From assembly GCF_024626525.1 (NCBI RefSeq), contig NZ_JANJGU010000006.1:1-64000 (forward strand): 64,000 bases of DNA, given 5' to 3'. Each line of letters opens with the position of its first letter. Within the stretch, counting starts at the first letter, position 1. This stretch comes from Lederbergia panacisoli (GTDB lineage Bacteria > Bacillota > Bacilli > Bacillales > Bacillaceae_C). Under the pieces are notes generated by a model that saw nothing but the letters and a program-made list of their open reading frames with translations, made no database searches and was not told where the DNA came from. This document shows, in pieces, positions 44,260-52,742 of the stretch. A program made the translations under genes and the position numbers.

Positions 44260-45270
44260 TTAAATATTTGTACTCTTAGTTGCTGTCTTTATTGTTAGCC
44301 TATTTTCCTTCTTCCTCATCGCTATTATTCTTTCCATCTTCCAAAAAAAGTAGTTTTTATGTTCTAGCCGATGGCCATCCACTACAGTAAGCCACTCAGA
44401 ATTATTTACTTTTAATTGATCAATCGAGTGCATCCCATCTCTATTCCAATCCTTGGCATTTTTAGTGCCACATAAAATTAGGTTTACTTCTTCTTCATCA
44501 TATTCTTCTTCGGTAAGATGAGTTATTTTAAAGACCCTTATAGCACTTCCGTAATTCGGTTTGCAATCCTGGGTGTACCGAAAAATTAAATCATTATCTA
44601 CAATTACTCTTCCTCCAGGTCTTGTTATATGTTCATTATTTGATATCAATGGGCTTTTTGGATGTTCAATCCATTCCCCTTCGGGCTCTTCGGAAAAAAA
44701 GAGATGTAATTTTCTACTTTTTGCTGCCAACATCCACCATTTATCTTCATATTGAAATATACTTGAGTCTACATAATTTCCATGTAATAGAGTATGTGCT
44801 ACTTCCCATTCAAAAGGAAAGAGACTCGCTTTATACAGCAATACTTTACCTGCTTCACTTGTCTCAGGAATCATATAAAAGTTATCATTATTTTTAAAAA
44901 CATATGGGTAGGACAAATGAAAATTTTCTTTTAAAACTACCTTCTCGTATTTCCACTTTTCTCCGTCCTTACTCGTCGCTAACCCAATAACACCTTTACC
45001 TATAGACTTATCAAGAATTTCAAAGAACATAAACAATTTGCAATCATGGTGAATAATAAAAGGATCAGCGACAAATTCAGCTGGTACATCAGAAACGTCT
45101 GATGCCTTTAATGTAGGTTCTTTTAATAAACTTTCAGTCGGACGCTTAAATACTATTGAATTTGATTTAAATACTTTTATAGACCAAATACCCACAGTAA
45201 TTTTTTTTCTAATCATCCAAATGAAAAGAAATGCAAAGGGCAACAAAATTGCTAATACTAAGTAATTCAT
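44260..45270 (-). CDS. Beta-propeller protein related to the GIPC-transferase N-terminal domain
   Basis: A 336-residue protein with one N-terminal membrane helix (about residues 2-19). The body repeats a five-bladed-propeller pattern: FVADPFIIHHDCKLFMFFE, SYPYVFKNNDNFYMIPE, YVDSSIFQYEDKWWMLAA and GGRVIVDNDLIFRYTQD. This resembles the domain of glucosamine inositolphosphorylceramide transferases and of GH43/GH32-like folds. It probably binds or transfers sugar; catalytic residues were not assigned. ATG 45270 follows GAAAGGTG. Confidence 0.7.
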   Translation of the reverse strand: MNYLVLAILLPFAFLFIWMIRKKITVGIWSIKVFKSNSIVFKRPTESLLKEPTLKASDVSDVPAEFVADPFIIHHDCKLFMFFEILDKSIGKGVIGLATSKDGEKWKYEKVVLKENFHLSYPYVFKNNDNFYMIPETSEAGKVLLYKASLFPFEWEVAHTLLHGNYVDSSIFQYEDKWWMLAAKSRKLHLFFSEEPEGEWIEHPKSPLISNNEHITRPGGRVIVDNDLIFRYTQDCKPNYGSAIRVFKITHLTEEEYDEEEVNLILCGTKNAKDWNRDGMHSIDQLKVNNSEWLTVVDGHRLEHKNYFFWKMERIIAMRKKENRLTIKTATKSTNI

Positions 45271-45302
45271 TAAATCACCTTTCAATTTGGAATAAGATTT
45301 TT

Positions 45303-46493
45303 CTAGACGACCGAATCAAAAACTTCTTCCAAATCCCCGTTATTCTCATAGGTTTCTTTTGCAAGATTAAAGCTAAACTTAGTCCTTAGGTCAAAGTTTT
45401 TCAATAATTCTTTTAATCCTTCGTAAATTGCATCCTCGTTAATATCTACAATTAGTCCCGTTTCTCCATGTTTAATCTGTTCTTTTGCTCCAGTAAAATT
45501 GGTCGTTACAATTGGTTTTCTAAAGTACTTGGCTTCCAACAATGTAATACAAAATCCTTCATGCTTTGACGGTTGAACATATATATCGCATTGATCAAAA
45601 TATGGATAGGGGTTTGGATTTGAACCTAGTAAAATGAAATTTTCTTCTAAATTGTATTCGAATATTCGTTGTTTCAATTTACTTTTTGATGGCCCATCTC
45701 CTACACAATACCACTTCACTTTATATCCATCTTTTAATAGTCGATCAAGAACATAGATAGCTATATCCTGACCTTTTTCTGATGATAATCTGCCAACGGT
45801 CAATATTCGTATACCATCAAACGAATCATTAAAGCCCTCTCCCAATTTGGATTGATATTTTAAAATTTGTGGTGACGACTTATTTATTAATACTTCTGTT
45901 TTGTTTTTTATTGTAGGTACGATTTTTATTAATTTTCCTTTTGCTTCTTCTGATACCACAAATACCTTGTCAAATTTACTGTAAACTTTTTCCGCAAATT
46001 TCGGATTGAACCCAATCTTTGTAATATCAAAGTGAATCCATTGAATTTTCTTTTTAGCTTTTATCTTTTTCAATACAAAATAGCTTATGAAGTCCATCGG
46101 ACCATCATAAGCTACGGCAAGATCATATTCATTTTCTAGAGGAGAGTATTTTCTTACAAGATACTGGAAGTAAATACTTCGATTACCTAATACTTTTGAA
46201 ATAATATATAGAAAAAATATAATGAATGCTACTATTATTTTGCCATTTTTGAATAGCTGTAACGACATAAGATGAGGTGGTTGATTTATAAGACTTTTAA
46301 TTGTGTCGTATTCGTTAAAATATTTTACTTTTACTCTAGGAGGAATATACTCTAAAAAGCCTCCATACTCCTCTAACATAAAGATTGTAATATCATATTT
46401 ATGAGATGACATTTCATTAATCATGTTAAGTAATGCCTTTTCAGTACCACCAATATTCATATTAATTAACATAAAGATTATTTTTTTTTTCAT
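45303..46493 (-). CDS. Glycosyltransferase family 4
   Basis: A 396-residue GT-B protein. It starts KKKIIFMLINMNIGGTEKALLNM and has LTVGRLSSEKGQD, LLGSNPNPYPYF, the E-x7-E motif EGFCITLLE and GLIVDI near the C terminus. It carries a hydrophobic stretch around residues 85-105 (IIVAFIIFFLYIIS), which may be a membrane-contact helix. A paralogue of the GT4 at 41282-42448. Confidence 0.9.
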   Translation of the reverse strand: MKKKIIFMLINMNIGGTEKALLNMINEMSSHKYDITIFMLEEYGGFLEYIPPRVKVKYFNEYDTIKSLINQPPHLMSLQLFKNGKIIVAFIIFFLYIISKVLGNRSIYFQYLVRKYSPLENEYDLAVAYDGPMDFISYFVLKKIKAKKKIQWIHFDITKIGFNPKFAEKVYSKFDKVFVVSEEAKGKLIKIVPTIKNKTEVLINKSSPQILKYQSKLGEGFNDSFDGIRILTVGRLSSEKGQDIAIYVLDRLLKDGYKVKWYCVGDGPSKSKLKQRIFEYNLEENFILLGSNPNPYPYFDQCDIYVQPSKHEGFCITLLEAKYFRKPIVTTNFTGAKEQIKHGETGLIVDINEDAIYEGLKELLKNFDLRTKFSFNLAKETYENNGDLEEVFDSVV

Positions 46494-46518
46494 TTCGACT
46501 TACTCGCTTTCAAGAGAA

Positions 46519-47709
46519 TTATCCTATTAATTGATAGAACTTGTTCAGTTCTTCTACATTCCCTTTCTTCTCAAGTCTTAAATAATTCACAATTGACTTA
46601 TTCAAATTTTTATCTTGAATAAGCCTTATTATACCTTCACAAACTGCTTCACCATTCATCCCTACGACTAACCCGTTTTTCCCATCTTTCATTTGATTAA
46701 ATACAGAATCAAACATTGTTGTGACAACAGGCCTATTGAGCATCCGTGCTTCCGCTATAGCCAGGCCAAAACCTTCAAACCTTGATGTTTGCACATAAAT
46801 ATCGCATTTTTTTATATACGAATAAGGGTTATCTGTAACACCGAGTAATTTAAAATGGTCCGATAAATCATTTCCCTTTATAAAATCTTGTATTTCTTCT
46901 AATAACGGGCCTTTGCCTAACACATACCATTTAAATTTTATTCCTTTTTTCTTCAATTTTTTACAAGCATCTAGAGCAATATCATAACCCTTTTGATATG
47001 CCAATCTTCCAATCGTAAGAATTCTTATCCCATCAAAATCATCTTGAAAATCCTCACCTATATTTGCCATGTTAGAAATGAAATCCGGATCATTAATATC
47101 ATAAATTACGTTTACCTTTTCTTTATAAAAAGGGAATGTATCCAAAAAAACTTCTTTCGTTACATCTGAAACAGCAACGATTTGATTGTATTGGTCATAG
47201 AATTGTTTTTGATATTCTGCTTCTTTTTGATCTAAGCGATATGTGATATTTACCCAGGCAAATTTTTTCTTTGCTTTGATTTTTTCTGCAACATAAAAGG
47301 TTGGCACACCTTGTGCATAACTGATCGCAATATCATATAATGTAGAATTTTCCTCTATCACATTTGATATATGGCTCCAATACAATCTTGCTTTTTGTGG
47401 ATTATTGTATTGTTTTAATCTTAAATGCATTGAGTATTTTACTCTTGAACTTAACATTTCAAAATTCCTTTTTTTAAACGAATAAAAAAAAGCATTTTTC
47501 AAAGTTAAAGTAGTAAAATCCGTATATTTTAATGGTCTCAGGATATTTACTTCTTTTGGAACTAGTTTTTCAAGAAGTTCACCATGTGCAAATAACATTA
47601 AATCAACAGAGAAGCGTTTATAATCCAATAATGATAACAAAGTAATCAAACTTTTTTCCGCACCGGCAGCCACTAAAGAATCTATAACAAACAATAATCT
47701 TTTTTTCAT
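46519..47709 (-). CDS. Glycosyltransferase family 4
   Basis: A 396-residue GT-B enzyme: KKRLLFVIDSLVAAGAEKSL, LTIGRLAYQKGYD, LLGVTDNPYSYI, the E-x7-E motif EGFGLAIAE and GLVVGM. It lacks the extra hydrophobic stretch of its neighbour at 45303. It follows the GT2 gene 47733 after 23 bp on the same transcript. Sugar specificity unknown. Confidence 0.9.
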   Translation of the reverse strand: MKKRLLFVIDSLVAAGAEKSLITLLSLLDYKRFSVDLMLFAHGELLEKLVPKEVNILRPLKYTDFTTLTLKNAFFYSFKKRNFEMLSSRVKYSMHLRLKQYNNPQKARLYWSHISNVIEENSTLYDIAISYAQGVPTFYVAEKIKAKKKFAWVNITYRLDQKEAEYQKQFYDQYNQIVAVSDVTKEVFLDTFPFYKEKVNVIYDINDPDFISNMANIGEDFQDDFDGIRILTIGRLAYQKGYDIALDACKKLKKKGIKFKWYVLGKGPLLEEIQDFIKGNDLSDHFKLLGVTDNPYSYIKKCDIYVQTSRFEGFGLAIAEARMLNRPVVTTMFDSVFNQMKDGKNGLVVGMNGEAVCEGIIRLIQDKNLNKSIVNYLRLEKKGNVEELNKFYQLIG

Positions 47710-47732
47710 TTATTCCTCTCCAACTATAGATC

Positions 47733-48701
47733 TTACAAATTATTTTTATTTATTTGATAAATTGAAGGGTTAATTACAAATAGAGTGATAAAAACTTTCT
47801 GCTTCCATCCGATTAGTGGGTTTTTTAATATATTTATAAGGTTTTGATTTAAAATTCTTTTCAAGTTTTTTAAATCTTTATTAATACCATGTAATTCGAA
47901 TTTTGCTTTTGCATAGTACCAAAAGAAAACATCAATAAAGTGTTTTAAAGCTTTATCATGAAGAGATTGTTGATTTATCATTTTAAAATAATTTACTCTA
48001 TCTATAAGTGCATATATGCGATCAAATTTTTTCCTAGAAAACTTTGATCCAATATAACTGCCAGATCTTTGGAGATAATAGTAAAAGGGCATATCAATAT
48101 ACGTTAATATTTGACAGCTATATAAAATTTTATGTGCAACCAATTCATCTTCATAAATTTTTCCATCTGGAAATTTAACGTCATTAAATAAATTTCTTTT
48201 GTACAATTTATTCCAAAGAAATACCCATTTTTGTGCATTTTTATAATTATTTGTATATAGTTCGTTTAAAGCTTGAATATTTGTAAAGTGTTTAATATTG
48301 TACCCAGCATTATGTAGGCTAACATTTTCGTTTTGAACTTTTAAAAAGTCACAAACTACAACATCTGATGAATAATTACTTGCTATTTGATATAGGATTT
48401 CATACATTTTTTGATGGATAAAATCATCACTATCGATAAAAGCTAAATATTCTCCTTTTGCTGCATCAATACCTACATTCCTTGCCGAAGAAACACCTCC
48501 ATTTTCTTTATGTATAACTATTATTCTAGAATCCTTTTTTGAGTATTCATCGCAAATATTTCCTGAGTTATCCGTAGATCCATCATTTATTAGAAGAAGT
48601 TCAAAATCAGAAAACGTTTGATCCAAAATTGAATTAATACACCTAGGTAAATAAGACTGAACATTATAAACAGGTACTATAATACTTATTATTGGATTCA
48701 T
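47733..48701 (-). CDS. Glycosyltransferase family 2
   Basis: A 322-residue GT2 enzyme with IISIIVPVYNVQSYLPRC, LINDGSTD, GGVSSARNVGID and metal motif AFIDSDDF. Downstream acceptor region includes YEDELVAHKILYS. Close paralogue of 32360-33343. No signal or membrane segment apart from an amphipathic C-terminal tail. It probably elongates the repeat unit. Confidence 0.9.
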   Translation of the reverse strand: MNPIISIIVPVYNVQSYLPRCINSILDQTFSDFELLLINDGSTDNSGNICDEYSKKDSRIIVIHKENGGVSSARNVGIDAAKGEYLAFIDSDDFIHQKMYEILYQIASNYSSDVVVCDFLKVQNENVSLHNAGYNIKHFTNIQALNELYTNNYKNAQKWVFLWNKLYKRNLFNDVKFPDGKIYEDELVAHKILYSCQILTYIDMPFYYYLQRSGSYIGSKFSRKKFDRIYALIDRVNYFKMINQQSLHDKALKHFIDVFFWYYAKAKFELHGINKDLKNLKRILNQNLINILKNPLIGWKQKVFITLFVINPSIYQINKNNL

Positions 48702-48713
48702 AAAAATACCTTC

Positions 48714-49703
48714 TTACTTAATGTTTAATTTTTTTATCATTTCTTTTGATTGGTTAAAATGAAGCAATGATACTACATTATAATTTAGCAAACTTAAAAT
48801 AAATTTATCTTTTAACGAAAGTAGTTCATTAAAAATTATTTTTTTATAATATGATCTTACAATTTGTCGGATAACTAACAATAAACGAATTTTTATTTTA
48901 TTATCCATAACCTCATGAAGAATACTATAGACATTATCCAAACATCCGTAAGCAAAACACGAAATATACTCTCTTGATAAATTTGGGTAATTTTTAGTCA
49001 TAAAAGGAATAATTTCATCCCAACCTAAAAAAGCATCCAACCTCTTTTCATTAAACTTAGAAGTTAAAATGCTGCCATCACGTTTTACATATATATAACC
49101 AATCTCACTTGTGTACACTACCTTTTTTGCGTTAGTGAAAAACTTGTAGCTTGTAGATAAATCCTCATGAATTCTACCTTCAGGAAACATTATATTTTCG
49201 AAACATGGTTTTTTAAATAATTTGTTACATACTGAGAACCTATATAATTCCCCTCTGAAAAGTTGCCTCATAGCCTTTATATTATCCAATTCAATAACCA
49301 TTTTCTCTTGGAACTCAGTTGCCATATTTCCATTGATTTCTCTTCCAAACCTGCATACACCTATATCACTATCAGTTTTTTGGCAAAGCTCATATAGATT
49401 TTTATACATATTAGGGTTTATATAATCATCACTATCAACAAAACCTAAATAAAATCCACTAGCTATTTTAATCCCGGCATTTCTCGCAGAGCTAAGCCCT
49501 CCATTTTCCTTATGAATAACTTTAATCCTTTGATCTACAATAGCGTATTTATCACAAATTTGTCCGCTTTTGTCAGTGGAGCCATCGTTTACTAAGATTA
49601 TTTCAATATTTTTTATAGTTTGTGAGATAATGCTTTCTATGCATCTCACCAAATAATCTTCAACATTAAAAACTGGCACTATAATACTAACCTCAGGCTT
49701 CAT
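48714..49703 (-). CDS. Glycosyltransferase family 2
   Basis: A 329-residue GT2 enzyme with VSIIVPVFNVEDYLVRC, LVNDGSTD, GGLSSARNAGIK and GFVDSDDY. Includes GRIHEDLSTSYKFF, the expected acceptor-site region. AAGGTT precedes the ATG. It lies 3 bp after the TagD-like gene, so it may act next to glycerol-phosphate transfer in assembly, inferred from order only. Confidence 0.9.
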   Translation of the reverse strand: MKPEVSIIVPVFNVEDYLVRCIESIISQTIKNIEIILVNDGSTDKSGQICDKYAIVDQRIKVIHKENGGLSSARNAGIKIASGFYLGFVDSDDYINPNMYKNLYELCQKTDSDIGVCRFGREINGNMATEFQEKMVIELDNIKAMRQLFRGELYRFSVCNKLFKKPCFENIMFPEGRIHEDLSTSYKFFTNAKKVVYTSEIGYIYVKRDGSILTSKFNEKRLDAFLGWDEIIPFMTKNYPNLSREYISCFAYGCLDNVYSILHEVMDNKIKIRLLLVIRQIVRSYYKKIIFNELLSLKDKFILSLLNYNVVSLLHFNQSKEMIKKLNIK

Positions 49704-49706
49704 CGT

Positions 49707-50138
49707 TTATATAACCTTTTCTTTATACTTAATTTTCTCTTTCAAAGCAGTCGATGAAACACCTTTTGTATATGGAAAATAGACGATATCGACTCCAACT
49801 TCCCGGAATTTATTTTCCACTTCACTAAAAAGAGGATCACCTTTCCAGTCATCCCCGACAAACATTGCATTGAATAATAATTTTTGCCATGCTGAAAATT
49901 TATCACGATTTGTTTGCGGAACTACTTGATCAACGAACTTTATACCTTCAACTATCTCTACCCTTTCGTGATACGGAATGACTGGCACTTTAAATTTGTA
50001 TTTCTGGACCAGTTCATCCGTACTTACTCCGACAATAAGATATTCACATTGTTCTTTAGCTCTTCTTAAGATGTTTAAATGTCCTACATGAAATAAATCA
50101 AAAACGCCAGTCGTGTACCCAATTTTATACGGCTTCAT
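49707..50138 (-). CDS. TagD-like glycerol-3-phosphate cytidylyltransferase
   Basis: A 143-residue nucleotidyltransferase: GYTTGVFDLFHVGHLNILRRA with the catalytic HxGH (HVGH), LIVGVSTDE, FVGDDWKGDP and a C-terminal KGVSSTALKEKI in place of the family RTEGISTT. It should make CDP-glycerol from CTP and glycerol-3-phosphate. It overlaps the end of the upstream transferase gene by 14 bp, so the two are translationally coupled and form a supply-and-transfer pair. Confidence 0.88.
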   Translation of the reverse strand: MKPYKIGYTTGVFDLFHVGHLNILRRAKEQCEYLIVGVSTDELVQKYKFKVPVIPYHERVEIVEGIKFVDQVVPQTNRDKFSAWQKLLFNAMFVGDDWKGDPLFSEVENKFREVGVDIVYFPYTKGVSSTALKEKIKYKEKVI

Positions 50139-51312
50139 TCATAATCTCCCTACTTTCACCAAAGCAGATATTATTAATTCGGCGAACTAAATTCTCACTT
50201 GCTTTTCCATCTTCATAGGTTCCAATTTTAAAAAAGAACTGATCTAAATTCTTTGAGTAAGTTTTAGTTTCAAAATGAATAATTTTATGCAAAAGCTCTT
50301 CATTATTCATGGCTACTTTAAACGGTAATTCCAAAACATTAAAATATAGGTTTCTATCTTTCGCAGTATATTCCTCATAATCGGGAACATATAAAAAACA
50401 AGGTTTTCTCGTCATGGCAAAATCAAACATTAAGGAAGAATAGTCGGAAATCAAGATATCTGAGACACTTAGTAATTCTTGAATGTCGTCATAATTTGTT
50501 ACATCCAAAACATTTTTTCCTCGAATGATGTTATTCGATATGGAGAGAAGATGCGGATGTAATTTGACTAAAAAAATCCACTTCCCACCAAATGTGTTTT
50601 CAACCGTCTGAATGATTTTTTCAAATTCTAATTCATAAATCGTATGATCCTGATGATTTCTAAAAGTCGGTGCATATAAAACAATCTTGTAATCGCTGGG
50701 TATGTTTAATAAAGAAAAGACATTCCTTTTAAGGTTAACGTTTTGATTTAAGAGAAAATCATTCCTTGGGGTTCCGTGTTCAAAAATTTCCCCATTATAC
50801 CAAAAAGACCTCTTAAAAGTATCTGTAGAAAATTTACATCCAGACAGTAAGAGGTCACACTTTTTGGAATCCTTTTTGGCCATCTCAACATAAGATTTTG
50901 GGAGTCTATCCTCCGCATCTTTTTCAATTTGTTTTAACCTTAGTGAACTATGCCATGTTTGGATATAATATTGTTCTTTTCTTTTTACAAACAAATCCGT
51001 CGTTCTAAAATTTGTAATTACAATTTTTGAGGTGCATAGCTCATAAAAATACTTCAGGGACATGTTTTTTACTTTCCTAATGTATGGAATATGTTTATGC
51101 TGTATTACATCATTGAAAGCCCAAACAATATCAAAATGATCCTGCGGCATATTTCGAACGATGTATTCCGTAATATATTTGGGGTTGCATCCATACTGAC
51201 TTCCATAGTAACTCGTCATAAAGATTTTATTATTTTTAATAGGAAAACAATTGAATAAGTGAATAATGAAGAGGCTTATTATTTTTATTAGTTTTTCGAT
51301 TAGCCGATTCAT
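50125..51312 (-). CDS. CDP-glycerol glycerophosphotransferase family protein (TagB/TagF-like)
   Basis: A 395-residue protein matching the TagB/TagF catalytic region: YYIQTWHSSLRLKQIEKDAED, EHGTPRNDFLL with its catalytic His, IVLYAPTFRNH, KLHPH and ISDYSSLMFDFAM. These enzymes add glycerol-phosphate from CDP-glycerol. The length suits a single-transfer (TagB-like) or short enzyme rather than the longer TagF. Within the EPS operon it suggests the polymer carries phosphoglycerol. AAAGGGG precedes the ATG. Confidence 0.88.
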   Translation of the reverse strand: MNRLIEKLIKIISLFIIHLFNCFPIKNNKIFMTSYYGSQYGCNPKYITEYIVRNMPQDHFDIVWAFNDVIQHKHIPYIRKVKNMSLKYFYELCTSKIVITNFRTTDLFVKRKEQYYIQTWHSSLRLKQIEKDAEDRLPKSYVEMAKKDSKKCDLLLSGCKFSTDTFKRSFWYNGEIFEHGTPRNDFLLNQNVNLKRNVFSLLNIPSDYKIVLYAPTFRNHQDHTIYELEFEKIIQTVENTFGGKWIFLVKLHPHLLSISNNIIRGKNVLDVTNYDDIQELLSVSDILISDYSSLMFDFAMTRKPCFLYVPDYEEYTAKDRNLYFNVLELPFKVAMNNEELLHKIIHFETKTYSKNLDQFFFKIGTYEDGKASENLVRRINNICFGESREIMNEAV

Positions 51313-51328
51313 TTATATAATCCCCTTT

Positions 51329-52369
51329 TTACACTTTAAAACTAAGATTTTTTCTCTCAAATCCATCTGGTTGAGGCAGAACTTTTAGCTTTCTCGAAAT
51401 TTTTCTTACTGCTAGAAAGCTTAAATTCACTAATGGATGGATATGAAATAATAGAAGCTGAGTTTTCATTTCTTTATTTCCTTTTACAGCTGCTAGAAAT
51501 TCCTTGTAATGCATCTTGATGTATGATCGTATTCTTTTCCTACAAATCCCATTTTCATCAATTCCACGATTCATCATCAAAAGATTATAATTGATTAAGC
51601 AATTTGTTAAGATAACAGTAAAAGATTCGTCAATTAAGTTATCATAATACTGTTCAATAAATTTATGCCTTTCTTTTAACCCTTCAATGATGTCCAAGTT
51701 TCTCAATGAATAATTTGCTACGATGCTTTCATCTCGTTGTAAGTAATAATACATTGGTCTGTGTGAAATGACATATGTATTCACACGATGCATCACTAGA
51801 TGTGCCCAGAATACATCTTCAAAAAGTACTCCTTTTTTAAAAGGAAGGTCCTTTATGAGATTCGTTTTAAATAACTTTCCCCATGCAAAGTTTTTTACTT
51901 TTTCATTGTGAACCAATTCGTACATCAGCTCTTTTTTATTCAATAAAACATGTGGATCATTCTGGGAAAAATATCGATTGTCATAAAGCAAATGATCGTT
52001 ATAAGCATAATAAAAAGCCGATTGAACAACATCAGCTTGATGCTCCAAACTTATTTTTGCTAACACTTCAACCATGTTCCTTTCTAACCAATCATCACTA
52101 TCCACAAAAAGCGTGTAATCACCTGTTGCATATTCCATCCCTTTATTCCTCGCATCCGATAATCCACCATTTTCTTTGTGAACTACCTGGATCCTTTTAT
52201 CATTCCTGGCATATTCATCTATTATTTTTCCACAATTATCAGGAGAACCGTCATTTACCAAAATTATATCCAAATTTGTATATGTTTGTTCTAAAATGCT
52301 TGCGATACATCTATGAATATACTTTTCAACTTTATATATCGGTACAACAACGCTTACTTTTGGAAACAT
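51329..52369 (-). CDS. Glycosyltransferase family 2
   Basis: A 346-residue GT2 enzyme with KVSVVVPIYKVEKYIHRC, LVNDGSPD, GGLSDARNKGME, and metal motif LFVDSDDW. It also has FEDVFWAHLVMHR and YYYLQRDES. Similar in family to EpsH/EpsJ-type transferases in B. subtilis. GAAGGGG lies before the ATG. It comes right after the SinR-like gene (15 bp) and is probably co-transcribed with it. Confidence 0.9.
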   Translation of the reverse strand: MFPKVSVVVPIYKVEKYIHRCIASILEQTYTNLDIILVNDGSPDNCGKIIDEYARNDKRIQVVHKENGGLSDARNKGMEYATGDYTLFVDSDDWLERNMVEVLAKISLEHQADVVQSAFYYAYNDHLLYDNRYFSQNDPHVLLNKKELMYELVHNEKVKNFAWGKLFKTNLIKDLPFKKGVLFEDVFWAHLVMHRVNTYVISHRPMYYYLQRDESIVANYSLRNLDIIEGLKERHKFIEQYYDNLIDESFTVILTNCLINYNLLMMNRGIDENGICRKRIRSYIKMHYKEFLAAVKGNKEMKTQLLLFHIHPLVNLSFLAVRKISRKLKVLPQPDGFERKNLSFKV

Positions 52370-52384
52370 ATAATCCCCTTCAAC

Positions 52385-52729
52385 CTATTGATTTTCATCA
52401 TTCCTATTTTTCCACTTTATAAATTCCAACAACGTTTTATACTCTTCGAATTGATCTTTTTCGACTCCTGACTCCTTAAGCTCACGAGCAAAATCAACCC
52501 ATTCTTCATCCAACTGGATTTGATCTTGCTCCATACTTGAATTTAGTAATATCCGAACGTCAATATCTAAGACTTTCGCTATTTTTTCTACTACATTAAT
52601 AGAAGGATTTTTATTAACACTTCTTTCAATATTACTTAAATACGATTTTGCGATTCCTGCTCTGTCTGCTAACTCAGTTAATGTAAGGCCCTTTCTTTTT
52701 CTAATTTCAAAAATATTTTTTCCGATCAT
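52385..52729 (-). CDS. SinR-like XRE-family regulator
   Basis: A 114-residue regulator with the exact architecture of SinR: HTH residues ~1-62 (IGKNIFEIRKRKGLTLTEL, AGIAKSYLSNIERSVN) and a C-terminal dimerisation segment (about 75-110; EEWVDFARELKESGVEKDQF, FIKWKN) like SinR/SinI. SinR represses the eps operon in B. subtilis from outside it. Here the paralogue sits inside the EPS operon, 13 bp after the EpsMN fusion gene, suggesting feedback control of this locus. GAGAGGG precedes the ATG. Confidence 0.88.
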   Translation of the reverse strand: MIGKNIFEIRKRKGLTLTELADRAGIAKSYLSNIERSVNKNPSINVVEKIAKVLDIDVRILLNSSMEQDQIQLDEEWVDFARELKESGVEKDQFEEYKTLLEFIKWKNRNDENQ

Positions 52730-52742
52730 TGATTTTTCCCTC

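Noticed and set aside
51883-52422. Plus-strand frame of 179 codons
   Set aside because: It is antisense to a clear GT2 gene and the end of the SinR-like gene, with an unlikely amino-acid composition rich in His, Leu and Tyr.
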